Source: Leucobacter rhizosphaerae (GTDB lineage Bacteria > Actinomycetota > Actinomycetes > Actinomycetales > Microbacteriaceae). Taken from it: a stretch of 64,000 nt of DNA. Position numbers and translations under genes: made by a program. Within the stretch, counting starts at the first letter, position 1, and each line of letters opens with the position of its first letter. The stretch spans positions 1,426,001 through 1,490,000 of the forward strand of contig NZ_CP095043.1 in assembly GCF_022919175.1 (NCBI RefSeq). The letters run 5' to 3'. Under the pieces are notes generated by a model. That model did no database searches, was not told the origin of the DNA, and saw nothing but the letters and a program-made list of their open reading frames with translations. This document shows positions 51,891 through 60,044 of this stretch, in pieces.

Positions 51891-53693
51891 ATGAACACGA
51901 CTCCCGACTCAGACACCACCGTCCCGCCGCCGCCCCCGGCCGGCGGGTTCTTCGCCTGGATCCGCAACCTCGGCATCGTGCGGAGCGATGACCGATGGTT
52001 CACCGGCGTCGCGTCCGGCATCGCGGCCAAAGCGAACATCGATCCCCTCATCGTGCGGGGCGTGTTCGTCGTACTCGCACTGCTCGGCGGACCCGGCATC
52101 CTGCTCTACCTCGTCGGCTGGCTCCTCCTACCCGACACCCTGGGACGCATCCACGTGGAGGAGATCATCCGGGGGCGAGCGCAGACCGGGGTGCTAATCA
52201 CCGCGATCGCGATTGCCGCGATCGTCTGCATCCCGGTACTCATCGGCATGTTCTTCGCCCCGCCGTTCACCCTCTGGGGCTGGGACGCGTGGAGCGCGAT
52301 CGGCATGCCCGACTGGTTGTCGGCGACCATCGCCTGGGTGTGCTGGATCGCGATCCTCGTGTTCGCGGGGATCTGGCTGCGGCGCGCCTTGCTCAACCGC
52401 GGCCGCGCACAGGCCGACGCAACGTCGGACACGGCCTCCGCGGCGACGGGGTCCACCGGGACGGGGTCCACCGCGGCGGGGACTGCCGCGACGGGATCCA
52501 CCGAGGCAGACGGCTCCGCCCCGCCCGCGGCGAGTGCGGCGTACGACGGGGCGCCGGGGTCGGCGCCCGGGGCGACTCCCGGTGCGGCCGCACCCGGTGC
52601 ATCGGCGCACGATGCACCCTCCGACGAGTGGAGCCGGAAGTTCGCCGAGACCGCCGACGACTGGGGTGCTCGCGCCGGCCAGTGGGGCGAGCAGGCGGGT
52701 GCGGCCGCGGGCCGCTGGGGCGAGAACGTCGGCCGGCAGGCCGACGAGTGGAGTGCGCGCTACGCGGAGCACCACGACGCGCATAAACTCGGCGCCGCGC
52801 ACACGATCATCACCATCGCGCTCGCCTTGCTGGCGGGCGGGCTGACCGCGCTCTGGGTACCCTCGACGGGAGCCTTCGCCGACGTCACGGCGACCGCGGA
52901 GTCGGCGACGCCGATCGCGGTCATCGCGGCGCTGGTCGCTGCGCTCGGTGTACTCGCCGTGTCGCTGATCGTTGCCGGGATCCGCGGTCGCCACACCGGC
53001 TTCGTCGGCTTCCTGGCCGCGTGCGCGGTGGTGGCCCTGCTCTTCACGGCGGTGCTGCCCTGGGGCACCCGCTTCCAGCCCTTCGGCACCCTGCAGGTGG
53101 ATGGGCTGCACGAGCCCGGAGCCGTGCTCCTGGCCGGCAACGCCCGGGTCGACCTCGAGGACCTCGACGACACCGGGATCCCGGCCGAGTCCGGCACCGG
53201 AGCCGACCTCGTGGTCTGGCAACTCACCGGCAACGCGACCGTCACCCTGCCCGCCGAGCATCCGACCGTCGTGTCGGTGTACCTGCTCGCCGGCAATGTC
53301 GGAGAGCAGTGGGGAGAGGACGCCCGCAACACCGCCGGACCGTTCCTCAGCAAGCGCATCACCGCCAACCTCGACGGTGTCGCTGCCGACGACCCCGAGG
53401 TCGCGCACGTCGAGGTGTACATGCTCGCCGGCAACGTTCGGGTGGTCGGCAGCACGTCCGACTCGGCGCTCTCCGAGGAGGCGCAGCGGAACATCGAGGC
53501 CGATACGAGGAGTTCCCGCACGGCGGACGCGGACACGCTGCGCGAGCAGCGGGAGCTCGAGGATGAACTCGATCGCCTCGAGTGGCAGCTCGACGAACCC
53601 GGCCTGACCTCCTCGGAACGCGAAGACCTCGAGGCGGATCGCACACGCCTCGAACGCGACCTCGAACGACTGGAACTGGAGGTGTCGCGATGA
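51891..53693 (+). CDS. PspC-domain membrane protein with LiaF-like C-terminal domain
   Basis: A 600-residue protein. The PspC domain is at residues 30-90 (DDRWFTGVASGIAAKANID), followed by helices, an Ala/Thr/Gly-rich linker, and a tryptophan-glycine repeat (WGARAGQWGEQAG, RWGENVG) near 250-290. More helices come next, then a beta-rich LiaF/toastrack-like domain (VLLAGNARVDLEDLDD, VYLLAGNV, VYMLAGNVRVVG), and a C-terminal charged coiled coil. CAGACT at 51878-51883 lies 7 nt before the ATG. Divergent from the two-component operon; probably the membrane anchor or inhibitor of that kinase, by analogy to LiaF. Confidence 0.85.
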   Translation: MNTTPDSDTTVPPPPPAGGFFAWIRNLGIVRSDDRWFTGVASGIAAKANIDPLIVRGVFVVLALLGGPGILLYLVGWLLLPDTLGRIHVEEIIRGRAQTGVLITAIAIAAIVCIPVLIGMFFAPPFTLWGWDAWSAIGMPDWLSATIAWVCWIAILVFAGIWLRRALLNRGRAQADATSDTASAATGSTGTGSTAAGTAATGSTEADGSAPPAASAAYDGAPGSAPGATPGAAAPGASAHDAPSDEWSRKFAETADDWGARAGQWGEQAGAAAGRWGENVGRQADEWSARYAEHHDAHKLGAAHTIITIALALLAGGLTALWVPSTGAFADVTATAESATPIAVIAALVAALGVLAVSLIVAGIRGRHTGFVGFLAACAVVALLFTAVLPWGTRFQPFGTLQVDGLHEPGAVLLAGNARVDLEDLDDTGIPAESGTGADLVVWQLTGNATVTLPAEHPTVVSVYLLAGNVGEQWGEDARNTAGPFLSKRITANLDGVAADDPEVAHVEVYMLAGNVRVVGSTSDSALSEEAQRNIEADTRSSRTADADTLREQRELEDELDRLEWQLDEPGLTSSEREDLEADRTRLERDLERLELEVSR

Positions 53694-54136
53694 TCCCCGA
53701 ACCGAACACGGACTCCCCGAGCACGGGGCCCGAGTCGACCGCCTCGGAGTCGACCGCACCGCAGTCGACCGCTCCGGAACCGACCGCACCGCAAACGATC
53801 TCGCAGCCTGCCGCAACGCAGTCAGCCCCCTCGCGGCCCGCGGCGCCGCAGGCCGCAGCAGCGGCTCCAGGTCCGGTCTACACCCCCGCACCGGCACCGG
53901 CACCAACAGAGCCGAGCGGACCCCGCACGGGCCCGATCGTCTGGGGCGCGCTGATCCTCGGGTTCTGCGGCTACGTCTTGCAGCGAACCCTCGCCCCCGG
54001 CGACCTCGACACGACGACCTGGATCACCGCCGTGACGATCGGTCTCGGCCTGCTGCTCCTCGGGGTCGGAGCGGCCGTGCTGATCCGGAACCACCGACGC
54101 GCCAACCGCCTCGCAAATCGCCGGACCACACGGTAA
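53690..54136 (+). CDS. small membrane protein with Thr/Pro-rich N-terminus
   Basis: A 148-residue protein. Residues 1-78 are a low-complexity Ser/Thr/Pro/Ala tract with repeats of the type STAPE/PTAPQ, then two hydrophobic helices (about 82-100 and 112-133) and a basic end (RNHRRANRLANRRTTR). Its start overlaps the PspC gene stop by ATGA, so it is part of the same envelope-stress unit. No recognised family. Confidence 0.7.
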   Translation: MIPEPNTDSPSTGPESTASESTAPQSTAPEPTAPQTISQPAATQSAPSRPAAPQAAAAAPGPVYTPAPAPAPTEPSGPRTGPIVWGALILGFCGYVLQRTLAPGDLDTTTWITAVTIGLGLLLLGVGAAVLIRNHRRANRLANRRTTR

Positions 54137-54137
54137 G

Positions 54138-54179
54138 TCCGGGCTCCGCCGGTCCCGCACGGGATCGGCGGAGCCCGGA
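54138..54179. terminator. bidirectional terminator between convergent operons
   Basis: Perfect 14-bp stem: TCCGGGCTCCGCCG (54138-54151) with CGGCGGAGCCCGGA (54166-54179). It lies directly behind the stop of the plus-strand gene and 15 bp from the stop of the PdtaS-like gene. Confidence 0.85.
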
Positions 54180-54193
54180 GCCGCCCTCAGTCG

Positions 54194-55705
54194 TCAGTTC
54201 GAGACGCGGGGCATCTCTCGGGTCTGCGTCGAGATCCAGTGCAGCGGGATCTGGATCGCGACGCGGGTGCCTCCCCGCTCGTCCGGCCCCCACGTGATGG
54301 AACCGCCGAGCTCTCCCTCGATCAGCGTGCGCACGATCTGCGTGCCGAGGCCGTCACCCACGGTGCCGCCCGGGAGGCCGGTGCCGGTGTCGATCACCTC
54401 GACCGCCAGACGCTCATCACTCCGGTCGGCGCGGATGATGACCTCGCCCTCGCGACCGGCGAGACCGTGCTCGACCGCGTTCGTCACGATCTCCGTGAGT
54501 GCGAGCGCGAGCGGCGTCGCGTACTCCGAGGGGAGCTCGCCGAACTCGCCCTCCTTGTGGGGATGCACCGTGGTGTTGTGCAGGCTCGCCACCTCTGCCG
54601 CGAGCCCGAGCACCCGGTCGAAGACGACGTCGAAGTCCACGATCTGCGACAGTCCGCTCGACAGGGTGTCGTGGACGACCGCGATGGCGGCGACCCGGCG
54701 CATGGCCTGGCCGAGCACTTCCTTCGCCTCCTCGCTCCGCGCGCGACGCGCTTGGACGCGGAGGAGCGACGCCACGGTCTGCAGGTTGTTCTTCACCCGG
54801 TGATGGATCTCGCGGATCGTCGCGTCCTTGGTCACGAGCTCCTGCGCCTGCTCGCGCAACTCGGTGATCTCCCGGGTGAGCACCACTCCGCCGACCCGCA
54901 CTCCGTCGCGGATCACGGGGATCGAACGGAGCGTGACGGTGCGCCCGCGCGCTTCGATCTCGGCGCGCTTCGCGATCTTGGCCTGCGCGATGAGCGGCAG
55001 CGACTCGTTCGTGTCGAACTGGCCCTTGACCACGTCGGCGATGACCTCGGCGAAGTTCTCGCCCTCGATCTCGTCGCGGAATCCGAGCGAGTTGAAGGTG
55101 GTCTGCGTGTTCGGACTCGCGAACGTGGCGACCCCGTCGAGGTTGATGCGCACGAGGCCGTCCGAGGCGCGGGGCGCGCCCTGCTCGCCTCCGCGGGTGT
55201 TGCCGGGCGCCGGGAAGAGGCCGCTCTGGATCATGCCGAAGAGATCCTCCGAGACCTCTCGGAAGGCCGCGGCGATACGAGACGCCTGCTGCGTGTCGGC
55301 CACGCTCGTGTGGACGGTGATGACCGCGAACGGTCCAAGACGATTGCCCTCGCCGTCGCAGCGATTCACGGAGTATGCCGCGAGCCGCATGGGATTCTCC
55401 TCGTACCACGCGGGCGAGGTCGAGACCACGGGGAGCCCCGTCTCCATCGCCTCATCGACGAGCCCCCGCCAGTCCGAACGCAGGAGGTCACCGATGACGT
55501 CGCGGTAGAAGAGCGTGACCGAGCCGGCCGGGCGGCTGTGTGCGACGGCGAGATAGCCGTCATCGGTGGTCGGCACCCACAGCACGACGTCGCTCAGGGC
55601 GAGGTCCGCGAGCAGTTGCCAGTCGAGCGTGAGCAGCTCGAGCCACTCGATCTCCGCTTCGCTGAGGGTCGAATACTTGGTCGCGAGATTGCGCAATGTG
55701 GCCAC
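54194..55705 (-). CDS. pdtaS: PdtaS-like soluble histidine kinase (GAF-PAS-HisKA_2)
   Basis: A 503-residue cytosolic kinase. An N-terminal GAF-like domain (residues 20-150) and a PAS domain (about 185-285) precede the HisKA_2 dimerisation box (IREIHHRVKNNLQTVASLL, His301/302) and HATPase (LTEIVTNAVEHG, DTGTGLPGG). This matches PdtaS, whose partner PdtaR is an ANTAR antiterminator; PdtaR is not in the window. GTG start with TAGGGT on the minus strand (complement of 55712-55717) 6 nt upstream: probably leaderless. Confidence 0.88.
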   Translation of the reverse strand: MATLRNLATKYSTLSEAEIEWLELLTLDWQLLADLALSDVVLWVPTTDDGYLAVAHSRPAGSVTLFYRDVIGDLLRSDWRGLVDEAMETGLPVVSTSPAWYEENPMRLAAYSVNRCDGEGNRLGPFAVITVHTSVADTQQASRIAAAFREVSEDLFGMIQSGLFPAPGNTRGGEQGAPRASDGLVRINLDGVATFASPNTQTTFNSLGFRDEIEGENFAEVIADVVKGQFDTNESLPLIAQAKIAKRAEIEARGRTVTLRSIPVIRDGVRVGGVVLTREITELREQAQELVTKDATIREIHHRVKNNLQTVASLLRVQARRARSEEAKEVLGQAMRRVAAIAVVHDTLSSGLSQIVDFDVVFDRVLGLAAEVASLHNTTVHPHKEGEFGELPSEYATPLALALTEIVTNAVEHGLAGREGEVIIRADRSDERLAVEVIDTGTGLPGGTVGDGLGTQIVRTLIEGELGGSITWGPDERGGTRVAIQIPLHWISTQTREMPRVSN

Positions 55706-56048
55706 CTCTCCACCCTAGATGATCGGCCCCTGATGATTTGGTGGTCGTGCGGGGTTGGCGACCGGAGGTGCTAGGCGCCGCATATCGCCACCGACCCCCT
55801 CCGTTCTTGCCGAATGCCTCTCATCTGCACGCTCACTTCAGAGGCGTTCGGCGAGAACGCAGGCGTTCGATTGGCGTCGTCCCCAGGAGCGTCCCCGGGC
55901 ACGCCACAAACGCCCCGTGCGTTCGGGATGTTGACCCCGCTCACAGCGGTGACTTTATGGTGGGGGCACAGCACCGTCCGACACACTTCATACGGATTGC
56001 GGGGAGCAATCGGGACCTCTGTGAAGACACCAGAACAAAGGATCCCCC
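55706..56048. other. intergenic region with promoters and the second 73-bp repeat
   Basis: 343 bp without a supported gene. From left: the pdtaS promoter, repeat copy 2 (55797-55869), then a likely promoter for the next gene with TTGACC at 55931-55936 and TATGGT at 55956-55961 (19-bp spacing), and its leader. Confidence 0.6.
55797..55869. repeat. dispersed 73-bp hairpin repeat, copy 2
   Basis: Three substitutions from 9945-10017, in the same orientation. Arms are at 55802-55823 and 55838-55859. Both copies lie directly upstream of a two-component gene promoter on the minus strand. Confidence 0.85.
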
Positions 56049-56672
56049 ATGGCTTCTCTCCCCGCCCGCCTCGCACCGGTCCCGACGGTGCTCGCAACGT
56101 CCGCGCGCGCACCGTCCATGGTCGCCAAGTCCGCGCCCGCGGAATCGCTGACCGCGGAGGCACAGCCCGCGGATTCGCAGCCCGACACGTCCCCCGCCGT
56201 GCGCGCTGTCCCGCGCCGTCACCTGCACGCGGTCCCACCCCCGGGTCCCGCGCGAATCTCCACCGTGCCGCGTCCCGCCGCACCGGTCCCCCTCGCACCA
56301 GTCCCCGCGCCGCTCCCCGCCGCGGCGCTGGACATCCCGCCGCCGGACCTCTCGGTGGTCCGACTCCTCGCGGTCTACAGCTACGAGATCCTCGACGGAT
56401 CGCGCGCGGTCGGACAGCTCGGCGGGTGGATCACCCGCGAGGTCGCCGAGCACCTCACGGCCCGTCGCGCGGCGCGCACCGAGCGGCGCACGCTCACCCG
56501 GGATACGCGACGATCGGTCCCGGTGCCGGGCCCCGTGCACCTGAGCCGGCCGTCGCCACTCGTGACCGAGGTGACGATCATCCTCACGACTCCGGCACGG
56601 TCGACCGCCGTCGCAATGCGACTCGAATACCTGCGTCAGCGCTGGCGGGCGACGACGCTCACCGTGCTGTGA
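56049..56672 (+). CDS. Rv3235-family protein
   Basis: A 207-residue protein. The first 110 residues are a Pro/Ala-rich, low-complexity region. The conserved C-terminal part resembles the Rv3235 family (VYSYEILDGSRAVGQLGGW, then an Arg-rich AEHLTARRAARTERRTL and a short beta-rich end). Rv3235-like genes usually lie near secA and lpqB in actinobacteria; that context is not visible here. Function unknown. The start has AAAGGA 6 nt upstream. Confidence 0.65.
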   Translation: MASLPARLAPVPTVLATSARAPSMVAKSAPAESLTAEAQPADSQPDTSPAVRAVPRRHLHAVPPPGPARISTVPRPAAPVPLAPVPAPLPAAALDIPPPDLSVVRLLAVYSYEILDGSRAVGQLGGWITREVAEHLTARRAARTERRTLTRDTRRSVPVPGPVHLSRPSPLVTEVTIILTTPARSTAVAMRLEYLRQRWRATTLTVL

Positions 56673-56692
56673 CGCCGCAGCGTGGAGCGGCG

Positions 56693-57691
56693 TCAGTCAC
56701 CGGTCGAGTCGCGGAGCTTCGAGATCTCGTACAGCGCGACACTCGCCGCGATGCCCGCGTTCAGTGACTCCGTCGCCGAGGAGATCGGAATCGACACGAT
56801 CGCGTCGCAGGTCTCCGTGACGAGGCGCGAGAGCCCCTTGCCCTCGCTCCCGATGACCACTACGAGCGGGCGGTCCGCGAGCTCGAGCCCGGGCAGCGAG
56901 ACGTCGCCGTCGCCGTCGAGGCCGACGATGAAGACGCCGCGCTTCTTCAGCTCCTTGAGCGTCTGCGTGAGGTTGGAGGCCATCGCGACTGGGATCCGCG
57001 CAGCAGCACCCGCCGACGTCTTCCAGGCGGCGGAGTTCAGCCCCGCCGACCGGCGCTGGGGCACGATGACCCCTTGGCCGCCGAACGCGGCGACCGAGCG
57101 GATGATCGCGCCGAGGTTGCGCGGGTCGGTGACGCCGTCGAGCGCCACCAGCAGCGGCAGGCCGTCACGATCCAGCACGTCGTCGAGCACGTCCATCGGG
57201 TGCGCGTACTCCATCGGCGGCACCTTGAGCACCACGCCCTGGTGCACGGTGTCCCGGTCCGTCATCCGGTCCATCTCGGGCCGCATGATCTCGAGCACCG
57301 GCACCCCGCGCTGGGTGGCGAGGCGCAGGATCTCGCGCATCCGGTCGTCCATCTCGACGCGCGCGGCGACATAGAGGGTGGTTGCGGGAATCTTAGTGCG
57401 CAGCGCCTCGACGACCGCGTTGCGGCCGGTCACGAGCTCGGACTCGTCGCTCTTCTTCCCGCCGCCGCGCTGCCCGCCACGGTCGGATCCGCCCGCCATG
57501 TGACGCTTCTTCGCCGCCTCGTAGCGCTCCTTCGCGGCCTTCGCCTTGCCCGCGGGGTGGTACGGACGGTCCTCCGCCTTCGGCGTGGGCTTGCGGCCCT
57601 CGAGCGCCTGCCGGCCCTGTCCGCCCGATCCGACGCCCTTGCCGAGGCCCTTCTTGCGCACGGCTCCCGTGCGATTGCTCTTGTTACTCAT
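56693..57691 (-). CDS. rlmB: 23S rRNA (guanosine-2'-O-)-methyltransferase RlmB
   Basis: SpoU-type methylase, 332 residues. A basic, Gly/Lys-rich N-terminal extension of about 85 residues precedes the substrate-binding domain (LVTGRNAVVEALR) and the trefoil-knot catalytic domain with motifs NLGAIIRS, IGSEGKGLS and PISSATESLNAGIAASV. The start overlaps the cysS stop by ATGA, the common cysS-rlmB pair of actinobacteria. Target 2'-O of G2251 (E. coli numbering) is from family knowledge. Confidence 0.92.
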   Translation of the reverse strand: MSNKSNRTGAVRKKGLGKGVGSGGQGRQALEGRKPTPKAEDRPYHPAGKAKAAKERYEAAKKRHMAGGSDRGGQRGGGKKSDESELVTGRNAVVEALRTKIPATTLYVAARVEMDDRMREILRLATQRGVPVLEIMRPEMDRMTDRDTVHQGVVLKVPPMEYAHPMDVLDDVLDRDGLPLLVALDGVTDPRNLGAIIRSVAAFGGQGVIVPQRRSAGLNSAAWKTSAGAAARIPVAMASNLTQTLKELKKRGVFIVGLDGDGDVSLPGLELADRPLVVVIGSEGKGLSRLVTETCDAIVSIPISSATESLNAGIAASVALYEISKLRDSTGD

Positions 57692-59178
57692 GTCAGGCTC
57701 CAGCGTGTTCCGTCGGTGTGGTCTTCCAGGGAGATCCCGGCCGCCAGCAGACGGTCCCGGATCGCGTCGCTCGTGGCGAAGTCTCGGTCGACGCGGGCCT
57801 GGGCGCGCTGTGCGATCAGCGCCTCCACGAGGTCGCCCAGTGCGGCGGTCTCGGCCGAGGTGCCCGCGTGGGCCTCGGCGCTCCACACCGCGTCCCGGGG
57901 ATCGAGCCCCAGCACGTCGAGCATGGCGACGACCTCACCCGCTCGGGCCTGCACCTCATCGGTGCGGCCCTCGTCGATCGCCGTATTGCCGGCGCGCACG
58001 GCGCCGTGGAGCGCTGCGAGCGCTTGCGGTACGCCGAAGTCGTCAAGCATAGCCGCGACGAACTCATCTGGCAACGCGTCCGCGGTGGCGGCGCCGCGAC
58101 GTGGCCCCATGACACGCTCCGCCCGGGCCTCGCCGGCGGCGGGATCCGGCTCGGCGGCCGCGACAACCCGCCAGGCGCGCTCGAGGAAGCTCTCGATGCG
58201 CGCAAAGGCGGCGCCCGCCTCGACGAGCGACTCGCTCGAGTACTCGAGCACCGAGCGGTAGTGGGCGGAGCCGAGGAAGTAGCGCAGCACGATCGGGCGC
58301 GCGGCGGCGAGCAGCTCACCCGCGAAGAGCGAGTTGCCGAGCGACTTCGACATCTTCTGCCCGCCGGTGTTGACGAGGCCGTTGTGGATCCAGTACCGCG
58401 CGAACCCGTGACCGGCGGCGCGGGATTGCGCCATCTCGTTCTCGTGGTGCGGGAAGCGGAGATCCAGGCCGCCGCCGTGGATGTCGAACTCCTCGCCGAG
58501 GTACCGCGTCGCCATGGCGGAGCACTCGATGTGCCATCCCGGACGGCCCGGACCCCAGGGCGAAGGCCACGAGGCCGTCTCAGGTTCCCCGGCGCGGTGC
58601 GCCTTCCAGAGGGCGAAGTCCCGCGGATCCCGCTTGCCCACCGGCTCCGAGTCCGCGGCGTCCTCCATCTGGTCGCGCTGCTGGCGCGTGAGCGAGCCGT
58701 ACTCGGGCCAGCTGGCCGTATCGAAGTACACGCTCGCGGAGCCGTCCGCCGCCGGGTACGCGTGGCCGCGCTCGATCAGGAGCTCGATGAGGTCGACCAT
58801 GTCGCGAATGCTCGCGGTCGCACGGGGCTCGTAGCTCGGGGGCAGCACCCCGATCGCGTCGTACGCGGCCGTGAACTCCCGCTCGATCCGGTACGCGAGG
58901 GCCCACCACTCCTCGGCGCCCCCCGCCTCCTGCGCGATGCGCGCGTTGTCGAGGATCTTGTCGTCGATGTCCGTGACGTTGCGGATCAGGGTCACACGGT
59001 GCCCGGTGGCCGTCAGCCAGCGGCGCATCTGGTCGTACACCAGCGCGCTCCGCAGATGTCCGATGTGCGGGGACGACTGCACCGTGGGCCCGCAGACGTA
59101 GAGTCCGACCTCTCCGGCCGCTCGGGGAGAGAAGTCGACGACCTCCTGCGCGCGGGAGTCGTAGATGCGTTGAGTCAC
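57688..59178 (-). CDS. cysS: cysteinyl-tRNA synthetase
   Basis: Class I synthetase, 496 residues. Zinc ligands Cys29, Cys219 and His244, HIGH motif at 38-41 and KMSKS at 275-279 are all present. A DALR-like anticodon domain ends the protein. The sequence is CysS, not the MshC ligase, since it keeps the full anticodon-binding region and sits next to rlmB. GTG start with TAGGCT on the minus strand (complement of 59185-59190) 6 nt upstream. Confidence 0.93.
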   Translation of the reverse strand: MTQRIYDSRAQEVVDFSPRAAGEVGLYVCGPTVQSSPHIGHLRSALVYDQMRRWLTATGHRVTLIRNVTDIDDKILDNARIAQEAGGAEEWWALAYRIEREFTAAYDAIGVLPPSYEPRATASIRDMVDLIELLIERGHAYPAADGSASVYFDTASWPEYGSLTRQQRDQMEDAADSEPVGKRDPRDFALWKAHRAGEPETASWPSPWGPGRPGWHIECSAMATRYLGEEFDIHGGGLDLRFPHHENEMAQSRAAGHGFARYWIHNGLVNTGGQKMSKSLGNSLFAGELLAAARPIVLRYFLGSAHYRSVLEYSSESLVEAGAAFARIESFLERAWRVVAAAEPDPAAGEARAERVMGPRRGAATADALPDEFVAAMLDDFGVPQALAALHGAVRAGNTAIDEGRTDEVQARAGEVVAMLDVLGLDPRDAVWSAEAHAGTSAETAALGDLVEALIAQRAQARVDRDFATSDAIRDRLLAAGISLEDHTDGTRWSLT

Positions 59179-59262
59179 GCTGACAGCCTACCGTCCGAGC
59201 GGACCCGGAGCCCTCGGATCGCCCAGGGCGACGGAGGGGCGGGACCGCCCGGACGAGGCGAG

Positions 59263-59904
59263 CTAGTCGGTCGAGCCGCTGAGGAAGAACTGCATCTGCT
59301 TGGCGACGCTCACCGCGTGATCGCCGAAGCGCTCGTGGTAGCGGCTCGCGAGTGTTGCATCGACCACCCCGGTCGGGTCGTTCGCCAGCTTGTCACTGAG
59401 CACCTTCTCGAACACCTTCGCGTGCAGCTCGTCGAGATCGTCGTCGAGGTTGCGCACCTCGTCGATGACGGTCGCCTCCTGCGTGCGGAGCAGCTCGACG
59501 ATCTTGCCGGCCATCTCCACGTCCAGCGCACCCATGCGCGCGAACGTCTTCTTGAGCCCGCGCGGGATCGCGCTTTCGGGGTAGCGGTACCGGGCCAACT
59601 GCGCGATGTGCTGCGAGAGGTCCGCCATCCGCTCGAGCGACGCGCTCATCCGGAGCGCCCCCACGACCAGCCGGAGGTCCGATGCAACCGGCTGCTGGCG
59701 TGCGAGAATATCGATGGCGAGCTCGTCGAGCGTCGCGACCATCTCCTCGATGGCCTCGGCCTCGTCGATCACCTTCTCCGCCAGCGACACGTCTGAGTCT
59801 CCGAACGCGGTTGTCGCGTCAGAAATCGCTCCCTCGACCAACCCAGCGATTTCGACCAGGCGATCTTGCACCTCGCGGAGCGACTGCTGAAAAACCTCAC
59901 GCAT
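59263..59904 (-). CDS. phoU: phosphate signalling regulator PhoU
   Basis: A 213-residue helical protein with two PhoU repeats; metal-binding acidic motifs are in each (DEAEAIEEMVATLDELAI and the second-half VIDEVRNLDDDLDELHAK). PhoU dampens the kinase under phosphate excess. It faces away from senX3 with PHO-box-like repeats in between, so the phosphate regulon probably controls it. The start at 59904 has GAGGGAA; an in-frame ATG at 60033 would cover the promoter region. Confidence 0.92.
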   Translation of the reverse strand: MREVFQQSLREVQDRLVEIAGLVEGAISDATTAFGDSDVSLAEKVIDEAEAIEEMVATLDELAIDILARQQPVASDLRLVVGALRMSASLERMADLSQHIAQLARYRYPESAIPRGLKKTFARMGALDVEMAGKIVELLRTQEATVIDEVRNLDDDLDELHAKVFEKVLSDKLANDPTGVVDATLASRYHERFGDHAVSVAKQMQFFLSGSTD

Positions 59905-59983
59905 GCGGTTCCCTCTCTCGTGTTTCTCTGCGCCAATGCGCACTGGTCCAAGTCTGAGCGGCCGTCGTGAACCACGCCACACC

Positions 59984-60005
59984 GACAGGTGAACAACAGT
60001 TGAAC
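59984..60005. promoter_or_regulatory. PHO box between phoU and senX3
   Basis: On the minus strand, two 11-nt units, GTTCAACTGTT and GTTCACCTGTC, are contiguous (plus-strand 59995-60005 and 59984-59994). A weaker unit with GTTCAC lies in phase two units away (59962-59972). The box ends 28 nt upstream of the TACGAT -10 of senX3, suitable for activation by phosphorylated RegX3. Confidence 0.75.
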
Positions 60006-60032
60006 TCTGGCGTTCGGCTCCCAGCCTACGCA

Positions 60033-60038
60033 TACGAT
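60033..60038 (+). promoter_or_regulatory. -10 element of senX3, leaderless start
   Basis: TACGAT ends 6 nt before the ATG at 60045, so transcription would begin at or next to the start codon. The PHO box occupies the region just upstream of the expected -35. Confidence 0.65.
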
Positions 60039-60044
60039 GAAGGC

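Noticed and set aside
57688..59178. MshC (mycothiol cysteine ligase) instead of CysS
   Set aside because: The protein keeps the full length and C-terminal anticodon-binding region, and it is coupled to rlmB as expected for cysS.
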